The notes beneath the pieces were generated by a model that was given only the letters and a program-made list of their open reading frames with translations, had not been told where the DNA came from and made no database searches. DNA of 64,000 nucleotides from Cellvibrionaceae bacterium. GTDB lineage: Bacteria > Pseudomonadota > Gammaproteobacteria > Pseudomonadales > Cellvibrionaceae. The position numbers and the translations under genes are program-made. Of the stretch, positions 1 to 9,369 are shown piece by piece; within the stretch, counting starts at the first letter, position 1; every line of letters starts with the position of its first letter. Location: contig JAGKWQ010000017.1 in assembly GCA_021151825.1 (NCBI GenBank), forward strand, positions 1 through 64,000, read 5' to 3'.

Positions 1-1
1 T

Positions 2-1215
2 ACGTTTGCCGACCCTGATGTGGGCGATACACTCACGTATTCAGTCCAACTTGCCGGTGGCGGTGCGTTGCCAGCATGGCTAAGTTTCGATCCGGTTACA
101 CGTACATTCAGCGGCACCCCAGGCAGTGCTGATTTGGGGGCGATATCTATTGATGTTATCGCCAGTGATGGCAACGGCGGCACAATTACTGACACCTTTA
201 CCATCACAGTTAACGATGTTAATGATCCGCCTACAGTGGCTAATGCTATTCCCGATCAAAATGCGACTGAAGATACTGTATTTAATTTTCAATTCGCCGC
301 AAATACGTTTGCTGATGCAGATGTTGGTAATACCCTTACTTACACTGCGCAATTAACGGGTGGTGGCGCATTGCCGGCGTGGTTAAATTTTGATGCGGTG
401 ACACGCACATTCAGTGGTACGCCGGCCAATGGTGATGTTGGCACTATCTCCATTGATGTGATTGCTGATGATGGTAATGGCGGCACTGTTACCGACAGTT
501 TTACGCTTGCAATTGCCAACACCAATGATGCACCCACAGTTGCCAATCCGATTGCCAACCAATCAGTAACAGAAAATTCTGCATTTAATTTTCAATTCGC
601 CGCGAATACCTTTGCTGATGTAGATATTGGAGACACACTCACTTACACGGTGCAACTTGCCGGTGGTGGTGCGTTGCCCGCATGGTTAACATTTAATGCG
701 GCAACTCGCACGTTTAGTGGAACTCCTGCAACCGCGAACATCGGTACTTTGAGTATTGATGTGATTGCCAGTGACGGTAACGGTGGAATTATCAGTGATA
801 ATTTTGATCTGGTGGTTAATGCGTTGCCAGCGAATTTACCACCTGTGGTACTAAATGGTGTTAGTGATCAATCGGTCAATGAAGACTCCCGGTTTTCCTT
901 CACTATTCCAGTGAATGCATTTAGTGATGCTGAAGGTGATACGCTCGGTTATTCCGTGCAAATGGTGGGTGGCGGCGCTTTACCATCCTGGTTGAGTTTT
1001 GATGCAGCAACGCGCACCTTTAGCGGCACACCGACCAATGACGATGTTGGTGTTATTAATCTGCAGGTAACCGTTAGTGACGGTCATGGCGGCAGCGTGA
1101 GTGATAATTTTAGTATCACCGTCATTAATACTAATGATGCTCCCACAGTTAATGCGCCGTCAGTAAGCGCCGTTGCGCAAGAGGATTCACCCTTTACTCT
1201 GAATTTTCCGTTGGC
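2..1215 (+). repeat. Tandem ~303-bp coding repeats in the Ig/cadherin protein
   Basis: The phrase encoding T-F-A-D-x-D-x-G recurs at about 2, 306 and 609, with diverged copies at about 917 and 1217. This gives a period of 300-308 bp. The first three copies are close at DNA level (for example the shared stretch around 285-310 and 588-612), which fits recent unit duplication or gene-conversion. Confidence 0.8.
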
Positions 1216-2770
1216 TATGTTCAACGATGTGGACGCAGGGGATTCACTCAGCTTCAGTGCGCAATTAGCAAATGGTCAACCCTTGCCCGGGTGGTTGCAG
1301 TTTGATGCCAGTACATTAACGTTCAGTGGCACACCGGAAAATAATGATGTTGGTAATATCGCTATTCAATTAATCGCCAGTGATGGTGAAGCGAATGTTA
1401 GTTTTCAATTTATTATCCAGGTCGAAGCGGTTAACGATAATCCGGTTACAGGTGCGCCTGTTATTATCAATAGTTTTGAGGACGCTGTTGGTGATCAGCT
1501 GGATTTATTTGCCACATTTAGCGATGAAGAAACACCGGCAAATCAATTGCAATATTCAGTAGTCAGTAATTCCAATCCGACATTGGTGACCGGAATTACC
1601 ATTGATGCAAATAGCGGAAAATTGATTTTCAGTTATGGTGCGAATCAATTTGGTTCCAGCGATTTAATTATCCGCGCGCAAGATGCCGATGGCGCTATGG
1701 TTGAAACATCGGTGCGAATTAATATTGCACCGGTAAATGATGTGCCGGTGTCGACCGGTATTGCCGATATTCTTGTGAATGCCGGCGCAGTACCGCAACA
1801 AATTGATTTGCACAAAATATTTACTGATATCGAAGAAGGAACCGTGCTGAAATATTCGCTGGTGACTAATTCCAATCCTGCTATTGCGACTAACGTGCAG
1901 TGGAATCAAACCACCGGTATGCTCACGATTGCATTTGCATCCACGGTTGGTGGTGAATCGTTTATCACTTTGCGTGCACAGGACAGCGACGGCGCCTGGG
2001 TGGATACGCGGTTCAAAATAACAGTAGTTGCTGCGCCGGTAGTCGTGCCGGAAGTTCCAACCGTGCCACCGGTGACACCACCCACCACGGTACCGCCAAT
2101 TCCGGAAGTGCCAACAACGCCACCGACAACACCTCCAACGACGCCACCCACCGATGGCAATGGTGGAGGCACTGGCAATAATGGCGGTAATGTAGCGCTA
2201 CCGGAGACAGGTATTGATATCAACGTACCGGGAACAAATGGGCAGGATATTCCACCCGTAATTGACCAGGATGATTCGAGAGATAATTTTAATCTGCCGA
2301 ACGATAAATCCAGCCGTGATTATGAGCGTATTGAAGCGCAGCTCAATGCGGGTAATGTTCCAGTAACGACACTCACGGCGTCCTCATCGCTGGTCAGTTT
2401 AATTACTACCGATGCCGGTTTTGCCCCGTGGGAAGCCGCTGATTTTGATAATGAAGTCCGTCGCATTCGCGAGCAAATGGATGTGGCAATGGAAGAAGAT
2501 CAAGACCGGCGCGCTATTGTGGCGGGCATTACCTTTTCGGTAACAACCGGTATTCTGGTTTGGTCTTTGCGGGCCAGCAGTCTATTGTTAACCTTAATGT
2601 CTATGTTGCCATTGTGGCGCGGCCTGGATCCTTTGCCGATTCTGGATGAAGTGAACAAACGCAAAAAAGAACTGGAACAGCAGCGCAAAGATCGCGCGCG
2701 TGAAGATAAAAGTGCAAAAGAAGTGGGGTACTTATTTGATCATGCGCAACAAAAACAACCAGGGCAATAA
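2..2770 (+). CDS. Large Ig/cadherin-repeat protein with C-terminal membrane anchor, 5' truncated
   Basis: The reading frame is open from base 2, so the true start lies upstream of the window. About 922 residues are visible. The first part is a run of roughly 100-residue modules (putative-Ig/dystroglycan-cadherin type), each with a T-F-A-D-x-D-x-G-D-T-L-T-Y start and a G-G-G-A-L-P-A-W-L core. Three are nearly identical and the next two are more divergent. Two further cadherin-like modules follow, then a Pro/Thr-rich linker (DNA about 2040-2150), a Gly/Asn patch, and a C-terminal part with one or two hydrophobic segments (DNA about 2515-2625) and a short highly charged tail. The plan suggests a long extracytoplasmic stalk fixed in the inner membrane. 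The diguanylate cyclase gene starts 40 bp downstream and is probably co-transcribed. Adhesion or cell-envelope function is inferred only. Confidence 0.8.
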   Translation, partial: TFADPDVGDTLTYSVQLAGGGALPAWLSFDPVTRTFSGTPGSADLGAISIDVIASDGNGGTITDTFTITVNDVNDPPTVANAIPDQNATEDTVFNFQFAANTFADADVGNTLTYTAQLTGGGALPAWLNFDAVTRTFSGTPANGDVGTISIDVIADDGNGGTVTDSFTLAIANTNDAPTVANPIANQSVTENSAFNFQFAANTFADVDIGDTLTYTVQLAGGGALPAWLTFNAATRTFSGTPATANIGTLSIDVIASDGNGGIISDNFDLVVNALPANLPPVVLNGVSDQSVNEDSRFSFTIPVNAFSDAEGDTLGYSVQMVGGGALPSWLSFDAATRTFSGTPTNDDVGVINLQVTVSDGHGGSVSDNFSITVINTNDAPTVNAPSVSAVAQEDSPFTLNFPLAMFNDVDAGDSLSFSAQLANGQPLPGWLQFDASTLTFSGTPENNDVGNIAIQLIASDGEANVSFQFIIQVEAVNDNPVTGAPVIINSFEDAVGDQLDLFATFSDEETPANQLQYSVVSNSNPTLVTGITIDANSGKLIFSYGANQFGSSDLIIRAQDADGAMVETSVRINIAPVNDVPVSTGIADILVNAGAVPQQIDLHKIFTDIEEGTVLKYSLVTNSNPAIATNVQWNQTTGMLTIAFASTVGGESFITLRAQDSDGAWVDTRFKITVVAAPVVVPEVPTVPPVTPPTTVPPIPEVPTTPPTTPPTTPPTDGNGGGTGNNGGNVALPETGIDINVPGTNGQDIPPVIDQDDSRDNFNLPNDKSSRDYERIEAQLNAGNVPVTTLTASSSLVSLITTDAGFAPWEAADFDNEVRRIREQMDVAMEEDQDRRAIVAGITFSVTTGILVWSLRASSLLLTLMSMLPLWRGLDPLPILDEVNKRKKELEQQRKDRAREDKSAKEVGYLFDHAQQKQPGQ

Positions 2771-2810
2771 TCCGGCGCTTGCCGTTCGAATTATCGCTTA
2801 AGGGATATAA

Positions 2811-4322
2811 ATGTTAGGTATTACTCCTGCAGTTCGGTTAAGTTTAGGGTTGGTGATTTTAACGATCTCCATTCTGATTCTCGCTCAAGCCATCGGGCTT
2901 GCGCCGGGTGCTGAGCGGCAACAATTGGATGTGCGTAAACGCCTTGCAGAAACACTTGCGTCGCAAGTGGGCGTGGCAATTTTGCGCGGCGATGAATTGT
3001 TGTTGCAGTATTTACTTGAGTCGACGGTGGAGCGCAATCCGGAAATCCTATCGGTTGCTGTGCGTCGTAATGATGGAGTTGTTGTTGCACAAACAAAAGC
3101 TCATGCAAAAAATTGGGCCAAGGCAAAGCCTGATGAATCTACGCCCACGCATATCCGTTTTCCTATCATGATTAACGGCGCAAAAGCAGCTGATTTTGAA
3201 TTAAGTTTTGAACCATTGCTGAGTGAAAGCCATCCAATTTTTAAATTACCGACATTTGTACTGTTAATTATTTTCGTGTCGCTCAGTGGCTTTGTTGGCT
3301 ATTGGTATTACATCAAACGTGCGCTCAAACATTTGGACCCGAGTGCTGTAGTTCCTGCGCGGGTACGCAACGCATTAAATATTCTGGCAGAAGGCGTTTT
3401 GATTCTGGATCGCCGCGAACAAATTGTATTGGCCAATAATACGTTGATTGAACACTTACAACGCACAGAACAATCCATGATGGGGAAAAAAGCGAGCAGC
3501 CTCGGCTGGTTTCTGGATCCCAAACAGGAAGCGCAAGATTATCCCTGGCTTAAAGCAATTGGCAGCGGTGTAAAGCAAACCGGTGTGCGTGTGCTATTGC
3601 CGGATGCTAACGATAAAGAAACTATTTTTCTGGTGAACGCGGTTCCCATCATGGATGCAAAAGGTGCAAGCCAGGGCACTATTGCCGTGTTTGAAGACAT
3701 TACTGAACTGGAAACCAAGAGCCGGTTACTGGAAGATATGATCCAACAATTGGCTGCGACCCAGGTGGCGATTGAAAATAAAAATAAAGAATTAACGTTC
3801 CTTGCCACACGCGATCCGTTAACCAACTGTTTTAACCGCCGCGCGTTGTATGAACATTTAGGTAGCAAGTTTGATGGCGCGCGCACTGGCGATGCTGAAT
3901 TCAGTTGCATCATGGCGGATATTGATTTCTTCAAAAAAGTAAATGATACCTATGGCCATGCCGCGGGTGACGAAGTGATTAAAATGGCTGCCAACAGTTT
4001 GCGCGAAGTGGTGCGTGATCTGGATATGGTGGCGCGTTTCGGTGGTGAAGAATTTTGTGTAATCCTGCCGGGTGCACCACTGGATCAGGCGCAATTAATT
4101 GCCGAGCGTTGCCGGCAGAAAATCGAAGAAAAAGTGACTAATGGTATTAAAGTGACTGGTAGCTTCGGTGTTACCTCTATGCGCATGGGCGCGGTCACTT
4201 CCAACGAATTAATCCAGCAGGCGGACGAAGCCCTGTATTACTCCAAACAACATGGTCGCAATCTGGTCACTTGCTGGCGGCCGGATATGAAAACCATCAT
4301 CGTCGATACCCAACACCATTAA
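2811..4322 (+). CDS. Membrane-bound PAS-GGDEF diguanylate cyclase
   Basis: 503 residues. Likely makes cyclic di-GMP from two GTP. It has an N-terminal membrane helix (about 7-28), a periplasmic sensor segment (about 29-140), a second helix (about 145-166), a PAS-like domain (about 185-300), a short coiled linker and a C-terminal GGDEF domain. The signature is GGEEF at residues 411-415, an active variant. An RxxD inhibitory site (R401-D404) lies five residues before it, so product feedback is expected. D-x-D-F-F-K-K-V-N-D-T-Y-G-H is also intact. The start ATG is 40 bp after the repeat-protein gene, which suggests an operon linking a surface/envelope protein to c-di-GMP signalling. The ligand of the periplasmic part is unknown. 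Confidence 0.93.
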   Translation: MLGITPAVRLSLGLVILTISILILAQAIGLAPGAERQQLDVRKRLAETLASQVGVAILRGDELLLQYLLESTVERNPEILSVAVRRNDGVVVAQTKAHAKNWAKAKPDESTPTHIRFPIMINGAKAADFELSFEPLLSESHPIFKLPTFVLLIIFVSLSGFVGYWYYIKRALKHLDPSAVVPARVRNALNILAEGVLILDRREQIVLANNTLIEHLQRTEQSMMGKKASSLGWFLDPKQEAQDYPWLKAIGSGVKQTGVRVLLPDANDKETIFLVNAVPIMDAKGASQGTIAVFEDITELETKSRLLEDMIQQLAATQVAIENKNKELTFLATRDPLTNCFNRRALYEHLGSKFDGARTGDAEFSCIMADIDFFKKVNDTYGHAAGDEVIKMAANSLREVVRDLDMVARFGGEEFCVILPGAPLDQAQLIAERCRQKIEEKVTNGIKVTGSFGVTSMRMGAVTSNELIQQADEALYYSKQHGRNLVTCWRPDMKTIIVDTQHH

Positions 4323-4510
4323 ATCTCTGCTGAAATTCTGCGCAACTTTGATTGTCCCAATAGCGATCCTGCAGGGTAGGCAAGTTTTTTAAGCGGATTT
4401 CCCCGTAGAGTGATCTTGCCGGTGGTAAATCTGCCGCCAGTAATTACAATAGCCCTCGTTTACTCAAAACCTGGCCGAGACCGGGTTTATCATTATTCGG
4501 GATATCACCA

Positions 4511-6862
4511 TTGAAATCAGTTACTCCGCAACGCCGTGCTCCCGCCTCAGAGCAGACTTCCAACTTGTTGGTGCGCCTGCTGAAAGAGGGCGCCCTGATT
4601 GGTTTGGGGGCGATTTGCCTTTACCTGTTGATTGCCATGGTCAGTTACGACCCCAATGACCCGGGTTGGTCGCGCACGGGCGATAACGCCGTAGTGCAAA
4701 ATGCTGGTGGCCCTTTCGGTGCATGGATTGCCGATGTATTTTTCTCATTGTTTGGTTATCTCGCGTATTTGTTCCCGGTGATGATTGCCTATCGCGCCTG
4801 GCTGGTTCTGAAAGATCGTAACCGCGAAGGGGGCATTGATTGGTTGTTTTTTGGCTTGCGTTCGGTCGGGTTGATATTGGTGATGGTGGCTGGAACCGGG
4901 ATCGCAGCCATGCATTACAGCGACGGTCAATCGGTATTGCCTTATTCCAATGGCGGCTTGCTGGGCGCTGCAGTGTCCGATGCGGTCTTCGGTGCGTTTA
5001 ATTACACCGGCGGCACTTTGTTGTTACTTGCGTTGTTTCTTGTTGGCATGACCATTTTTACTGACCTTTCCTGGTTAAAACTCAGTGAAGACCTTGGCCG
5101 CTGGACACTGATTGGTATTAATAAAGGGCTGGAAAAGTGGCAGGTGTATCGCCGTGAAAAAGCGGAGAAACAAATCGCCGTTAAAGCCCAGGAGCATCGC
5201 CGTGAAGTGGTGGAGCAGCACGTAAAACAGGAAGCCAGACGTGTGGCGCCGGTCATCATCACCGAGCCTCCCAAAAAGAAACCGGCACCCAGCCCGCGCG
5301 TCGAAAAAGAAAAGCAGCCTTCGCTGTTTGAGTCGCTGGAGCCCGCAGAGGGCACTTTGCCGCCTCTGAGCTTGCTCGATCCACCCGATAAGCGCAGTGA
5401 TAAGGGTTATTCCAAAGAATCATTGGAAGCGATGTCCAAACTGCTGGAGCTGAAACTTAAAGATTTTGGTATCGAGATCGAAGTGGTTTCTGTACAGCCA
5501 GGGCCTGTCGTTACCCGTTTTGAAATCCAGCCCGCCCCCGGTATTAAAGCTAGCCGGATTTCCGGCCTCGCCAAAGACCTTGCGCGTTCACTGGCAGTCG
5601 TTTCCGTGCGGGTGGTGGAAGTCATTCCGGGTAAATCCGTGATGGGGGTAGAAATCCCCAACGTCCATCGCGAAATGGTACGGATGTCGGAAGTGATTTC
5701 CTCGGAAGCTTATGAGAACGCCAAGTCGCCGTTGACGATGGTGCTGGGGCACGATATCTCCGGTCAGCCGGTGGTGTCCGATCTGGCCAAAATGCCGCAC
5801 TTACTGGTAGCAGGTACCACCGGTTCCGGTAAATCGGTGGGCGTTAACGTCATGCTGCTGAGCCTGCTGTACAAATCCACACCCAAAGAAGTACGCCTGA
5901 TTCTGGTGGACCCGAAAATGCTGGAGCTCTCGGTTTACGAGGGTATTCCCCATTTGCTTACGCCGGTCATTACCGATATGAAAGACGCCTCCAACGGCCT
6001 GCGCTGGTGTGTAGGTGAGATGGAGCGGCGCTACAAGCTGATGTCCGCACTGGGTGTGCGTAACCTTGCTGGCTACAACCGCAAGGTGGACGATGCGGCC
6101 AAAGCGGGCGAACCGATTAAAGATCCATTGTTCAAACCGGAAGACAACTTTGAAGCGGGCGCGGAAGTGGCCACCGCACCGGATTTGGACGAGCTGCCAT
6201 TTATCGTGGTGGTGATCGACGAATTCGCTGACATGATGATGATCGTCGATAAGAAAAAGGTGGAGCAACTGATCGCGCGTATTGCGCAAAAAGCGCGTGC
6301 GGCCGGTATCCATTTGATCCTTGCGACCCAGCGTCCATCGGTGGACATTATCACCGGCTTGATCAAAGCCAACGTGCCGACCCGTATCGCCTTCCAGGTT
6401 TCGTCCAAAATTGACTCGCGTACCATTCTGGACCAAGGCGGGGCAGAGCAGTTGTTGGGGCATGGTGACATGCTCTATTTGCCGTCGGGTACCAGCGTCC
6501 CGATCCGTGTCCACGGTGCGTTTGTGGATGACCATGAAGTTCATAAAGTGGTGGCCGACTGGAAAAAACGCGGTGCGCCACAATATATCGACGGCATCAC
6601 TGACGACGATAACAACTCCATTCCAGTTCCCGGCTTACCCAGTGAAGGTGGTGAAGAGGGCGATGGGGAGAAGGATGCGCTCTATGATGAGGCCGTGGAA
6701 TTTGTTATCGAATCGCGCAAGGCATCAATCTCTTCGGTACAACGCAAATTGCGCATTGGCTACAACCGCGCAGCGCGCTTGATAGAAACAATGGAAGCAG
6801 CAGGTGTTGTTTCCTCGGCGGGCCATAACGGAAACCGTGAAGTATTAGTCGGGCGCAATTAA
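4511..6862 (+). CDS. ftsK: DNA translocase FtsK
   Basis: 783 residues. Hexameric ATP-driven DNA pump at the division septum, needed for chromosome dimer resolution and terminus segregation. The N-terminal ~200 residues hold several membrane helices, followed by a short Pro/charged linker (about 225-290). The motor domain has Walker A G-T-T-G-S-G-K-S at about 433-440 and a Walker B region V-V-V-I-D-E-F-A-D at about 563-571. A winged-helix gamma domain (about 723-783) that reads KOPS sequences ends the protein. The linker is much shorter than in E. coli FtsK, as in Pseudomonas-type proteins. The chosen start is TTG, with cGGGAT about 8 bases upstream. No earlier ATG is available in frame. Confidence 0.96.
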   Translation: MKSVTPQRRAPASEQTSNLLVRLLKEGALIGLGAICLYLLIAMVSYDPNDPGWSRTGDNAVVQNAGGPFGAWIADVFFSLFGYLAYLFPVMIAYRAWLVLKDRNREGGIDWLFFGLRSVGLILVMVAGTGIAAMHYSDGQSVLPYSNGGLLGAAVSDAVFGAFNYTGGTLLLLALFLVGMTIFTDLSWLKLSEDLGRWTLIGINKGLEKWQVYRREKAEKQIAVKAQEHRREVVEQHVKQEARRVAPVIITEPPKKKPAPSPRVEKEKQPSLFESLEPAEGTLPPLSLLDPPDKRSDKGYSKESLEAMSKLLELKLKDFGIEIEVVSVQPGPVVTRFEIQPAPGIKASRISGLAKDLARSLAVVSVRVVEVIPGKSVMGVEIPNVHREMVRMSEVISSEAYENAKSPLTMVLGHDISGQPVVSDLAKMPHLLVAGTTGSGKSVGVNVMLLSLLYKSTPKEVRLILVDPKMLELSVYEGIPHLLTPVITDMKDASNGLRWCVGEMERRYKLMSALGVRNLAGYNRKVDDAAKAGEPIKDPLFKPEDNFEAGAEVATAPDLDELPFIVVVIDEFADMMMIVDKKKVEQLIARIAQKARAAGIHLILATQRPSVDIITGLIKANVPTRIAFQVSSKIDSRTILDQGGAEQLLGHGDMLYLPSGTSVPIRVHGAFVDDHEVHKVVADWKKRGAPQYIDGITDDDNNSIPVPGLPSEGGEEGDGEKDALYDEAVEFVIESRKASISSVQRKLRIGYNRAARLIETMEAAGVVSSAGHNGNREVLVGRN

Positions 6863-6889
6863 TTTGGCTCGGGTTCAGCCTCAAACGAT

Positions 6890-6911
6890 AGGATTGCCAA
6901 GGTGCAATCCT
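6890..6911 (+). other. Hairpin in the ftsK-lolA gap
   Basis: AGGATTGC and GCAATCCT form an 8-bp stem with a 6-base loop. There is no following T-run, so it is more likely an RNA-processing or stability hairpin than a terminator. Confidence 0.35.
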
Positions 6912-6941
6912 GCGTTCACATTCGATCTACCTGGATAATTT

Positions 6942-7583
6942 ATGACATTTCTCCTGAAGTTTTTGCCGCGCATCGTAATCGGCGCTTTTATAGTGTTTTC
7001 CACATTTGCGAATGCAGCTGATGATCAAGCCGCTGTGCAATTGCGCAAACTGCTGGATGCCATGAACAGTCTGCAAGGCAATTTTGTGCAAACCACTTAC
7101 GACAAAACTGGTGCCGAACAAGAAGTCAGCAAGGGTAATTTTATGCTGATGCGCCCTGGTAAATTCTATTGGGAAACGCGCGAACCAATGCCGCAATTAC
7201 TGGTGTCCAATAACAAAACAATCTGGTTGTACGACGCGGACCTGGAAACTGTCACCGTGCGTGAATTCACTGATGACCTGCGTGAAACGCCGGCATTATT
7301 GTTAAGTGCGGATGCGGAGCAATTGCGCAAACAATTTTCCGTCACACGCGATGACAAAAACAAAGCCGCTGAAGCTTACACACTTACTCCAAAAGTAACT
7401 GAAGGTATGTTCCAGCATTTGACGTTGGTATTTAAAGATGGTCAGCTGGCGGAGTTTTCAATTAAAGACAGCTTGGGGCAATTAACTCGCTGCGTACTCA
7501 GCAATGCACAACGCAACAAGCCGCTGGCAGAAGAAAAATTCTTTTTCCAGATTCCGGAAGGCGTTGAAGTATTGAAAGATTAA
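6942..7583 (+). CDS. lolA: Outer-membrane lipoprotein carrier LolA
   Basis: 213 residues. Periplasmic chaperone that takes lipoproteins from the LolCDE transporter and hands them to LolB at the outer membrane. It has a clear signal peptide (about 1-25, cleaved near A-N-A-A). The mature protein shows the family pattern N-F-V-Q-T, then K-G-x-F-x-L-x-R-P-G-K-F-Y-W, then the late region preceding F-x-I-P-x-G-V-x-V. Length is normal. It lies 80 bp after ftsK and 24 bp before rarA, the same order as in Pseudomonas, so it is probably in one transcription unit with them. Confidence 0.95.
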   Translation: MTFLLKFLPRIVIGAFIVFSTFANAADDQAAVQLRKLLDAMNSLQGNFVQTTYDKTGAEQEVSKGNFMLMRPGKFYWETREPMPQLLVSNNKTIWLYDADLETVTVREFTDDLRETPALLLSADAEQLRKQFSVTRDDKNKAAEAYTLTPKVTEGMFQHLTLVFKDGQLAEFSIKDSLGQLTRCVLSNAQRNKPLAEEKFFFQIPEGVEVLKD

Positions 7584-7607
7584 TCCGGCTTTTATCGCAG
7601 GACAGGC

Positions 7608-8948
7608 ATGGATTTATTTGGTTCACCCACACCCGCTTATCAACCGCTTGCCGCGCGTATGCGCCCGCGCAATCTGGATGATTATATCGGCCAGGAGCAT
7701 TTACTTGCGCCGGGAAAGCCTCTGCGCGAAGCGATTACTCGAGGCCAATTACACTCAATGATTTTATGGGGGCCGCCGGGTGTAGGTAAAACTTCGCTTG
7801 CCAAATTATTCGCTGAACAAGCCGATGCGCGTTTTGAATCCTTATCGGCAGTGTTATCAGGGGTAAAAGAAATTCGCGCTGCAGTTGCTACTGCGCAACA
7901 AGAGCGAATTTCTACGCGACGCAAGACTATTTTGTTTGTCGATGAAGTACATCGCTTCAATAAATCCCAGCAAGATGCATTTTTACCTTACGTAGAAGAT
8001 GGCACTTTTATTTTTATTGGTGCGACTACCGAAAATCCATCGTTTGAATTAAACAACGCGCTGCTCTCGCGTTGCCGTGTTTATGTGTTGCGCGGCTTGC
8101 AACCTGAACAATTGAAAAATGTATTGCTGCAAGCACTCAATGATAAAGCGCGTGGTTTGGGTAACCAGTCAATTACAATTGACGATGATACCTTGATGAC
8201 ATTGGCACAAGCTGCCGATGGCGATGCACGTAAATCGCTCAATTTGTTGGAAATCGCCGCTGATCTTGCTGACGAGCAAGGCGATAAGAAAGTTATTAAT
8301 GAGCAGGTGGTTGCCGAAGTTCTCGCCAGCGACGTGCGTCGTTTTGATAAAGGTGGTGATATTTTCTACGAGCAAATATCAGCACTGCACAAATCCGTAC
8401 GCGGATCATCGCCCGATGGTGCTTTATATTGGTTGGCGCGAATGTTGGATGGCGGCTGCGATCCACTTTATATTGCTCGCCGCGTAGTGCGTATGGCGAG
8501 TGAGGATATCGGCAATGCGGACCCGCGCGCGTTACCGTTGTGTCTCTCTGCCTGGGATGTTCAAGAGCGCCTTGGCAGCCCGGAAGGGGAGTTGGCTATC
8601 GCCCAGGCGGTGGTTTATTTGGCCTGCGCACCCAAAAGTAATGCTGTGTATAATGCGTTCAATCAGGTAATGGCCGATGTACGTAGCCAACCGGCTTATG
8701 ATGTTCCCATGCATTTGCGCAATGCTCCCACCAAACTCATGAAAAACATGGATTACGGTGCAGAGTATCGCTATGCCCACGATGAACCGGGAGCCTATGC
8801 GGCAGGGGAAAATTATTTACCGGAAGATATTGCTGGAGTGCGTTATTACGAACCGGTAGAGCGTGGGTTGGAATTAAAAATCCAGGAAAAACTCGCGCAT
8901 TTGCGTGAGCTGGACAAACAAAGCAAAAAACAGCGTTACAGAAAATAA
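7608..8948 (+). CDS. rarA: Replication-associated recombination protein RarA (MgsA), AAA+ ATPase
   Basis: 446 residues. Clamp-loader-like AAA+ ATPase that acts at stalled replication forks. Walker A G-P-P-G-V-G-K-T is at residues ~55-62. Walker B (D-E-V-H-R-F-N-K-S-Q-Q-D) and sensor 1 (G-A-T-T-E-N-P-S-F) follow. The C-terminal half has the tetramerisation/MgsA_C features (W-L-A-R-M-L-D-G-G-x-D-P, A-x-E-D-I-G-N-A-D-P). It starts 24 bp after lolA and its end is 10 bp from the crcB start, consistent with one operon. Confidence 0.95.
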   Translation: MDLFGSPTPAYQPLAARMRPRNLDDYIGQEHLLAPGKPLREAITRGQLHSMILWGPPGVGKTSLAKLFAEQADARFESLSAVLSGVKEIRAAVATAQQERISTRRKTILFVDEVHRFNKSQQDAFLPYVEDGTFIFIGATTENPSFELNNALLSRCRVYVLRGLQPEQLKNVLLQALNDKARGLGNQSITIDDDTLMTLAQAADGDARKSLNLLEIAADLADEQGDKKVINEQVVAEVLASDVRRFDKGGDIFYEQISALHKSVRGSSPDGALYWLARMLDGGCDPLYIARRVVRMASEDIGNADPRALPLCLSAWDVQERLGSPEGELAIAQAVVYLACAPKSNAVYNAFNQVMADVRSQPAYDVPMHLRNAPTKLMKNMDYGAEYRYAHDEPGAYAAGENYLPEDIAGVRYYEPVERGLELKIQEKLAHLRELDKQSKKQRYRK

Positions 8949-8958
8949 AACGGGAACG

Positions 8959-9336
8959 ATGATGCAGTGGCTGGTAATTGCAATAGGTGGAGCGCTCGGA
9001 TCTGTACTCAGATTCGCTGCTGTCAGTTATCTAACTCCATTGATTAATCATCGCTTTCCTTTCGGCACTTTTATCGTCAATTTAAGTGGATCTTTTTTGA
9101 TCGGCGTGGCTTACGTGTTGTTAGTCGAAAAAACAACGTTGCCTGCTGAATGGCGTTTGTTTTTTATTACCGGGATTTTGGGAGGCTATACCACCTTCTC
9201 GGCATTTTCACTGGAAATTTTGCAATTGTGGCAGGAAGGGCATGTTGTCAATGCTTTTGTTTATGCCAGCGGTTCAGTGATTTTGGGTTTGCTAATGGCA
9301 TTTATTGGAATGGCATTAACCCAAAAAATTTTTTAA
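8959..9336 (+). CDS. crcB: Fluoride ion channel CrcB/Fluc
   Basis: About 125 residues with four hydrophobic segments. CrcB dimers form a dual-topology fluoride export channel. Family motifs are visible: G-G-x-L-G-S-x-x-R near the N-terminus, the F-P-x-G-T-F-x-V-N-x-x-G-S-F region, and G-x-L-G-G-Y-T-T-F-S-A-F-S. The frame stays open upstream into rarA (from 8905), but the tandem ATG-ATG at 8959/8962 preceded by cGGGA fits the family N-terminus M-x-W-L-x-I-A-x-G-G. No fluoride riboswitch is seen in front of it; it appears to be read through from rarA. Confidence 0.92.
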   Translation: MMQWLVIAIGGALGSVLRFAAVSYLTPLINHRFPFGTFIVNLSGSFLIGVAYVLLVEKTTLPAEWRLFFITGILGGYTTFSAFSLEILQLWQEGHVVNAFVYASGSVILGLLMAFIGMALTQKIF

Positions 9337-9369
9337 CACCTTTTAACTTCAACTAGAAAATTACACATC

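Noticed and set aside
2195..2212. A-L-P-E-T-G, an LPxTG-like sortase motif in the repeat protein
   Set aside because: It lies about 190 residues before the C-terminus, not followed by a hydrophobic/basic sorting tail, in an apparent Gram-negative; coincidence in a Pro-rich linker.
5801..6583. 260-codon frame antisense to ftsK
   Set aside because: Shadow of conserved FtsK coding; His/Gln-rich nonsense composition.
8949..8961. Fluoride riboswitch before crcB
   Set aside because: The 10-bp gap after rarA leaves no space and no motif is seen.
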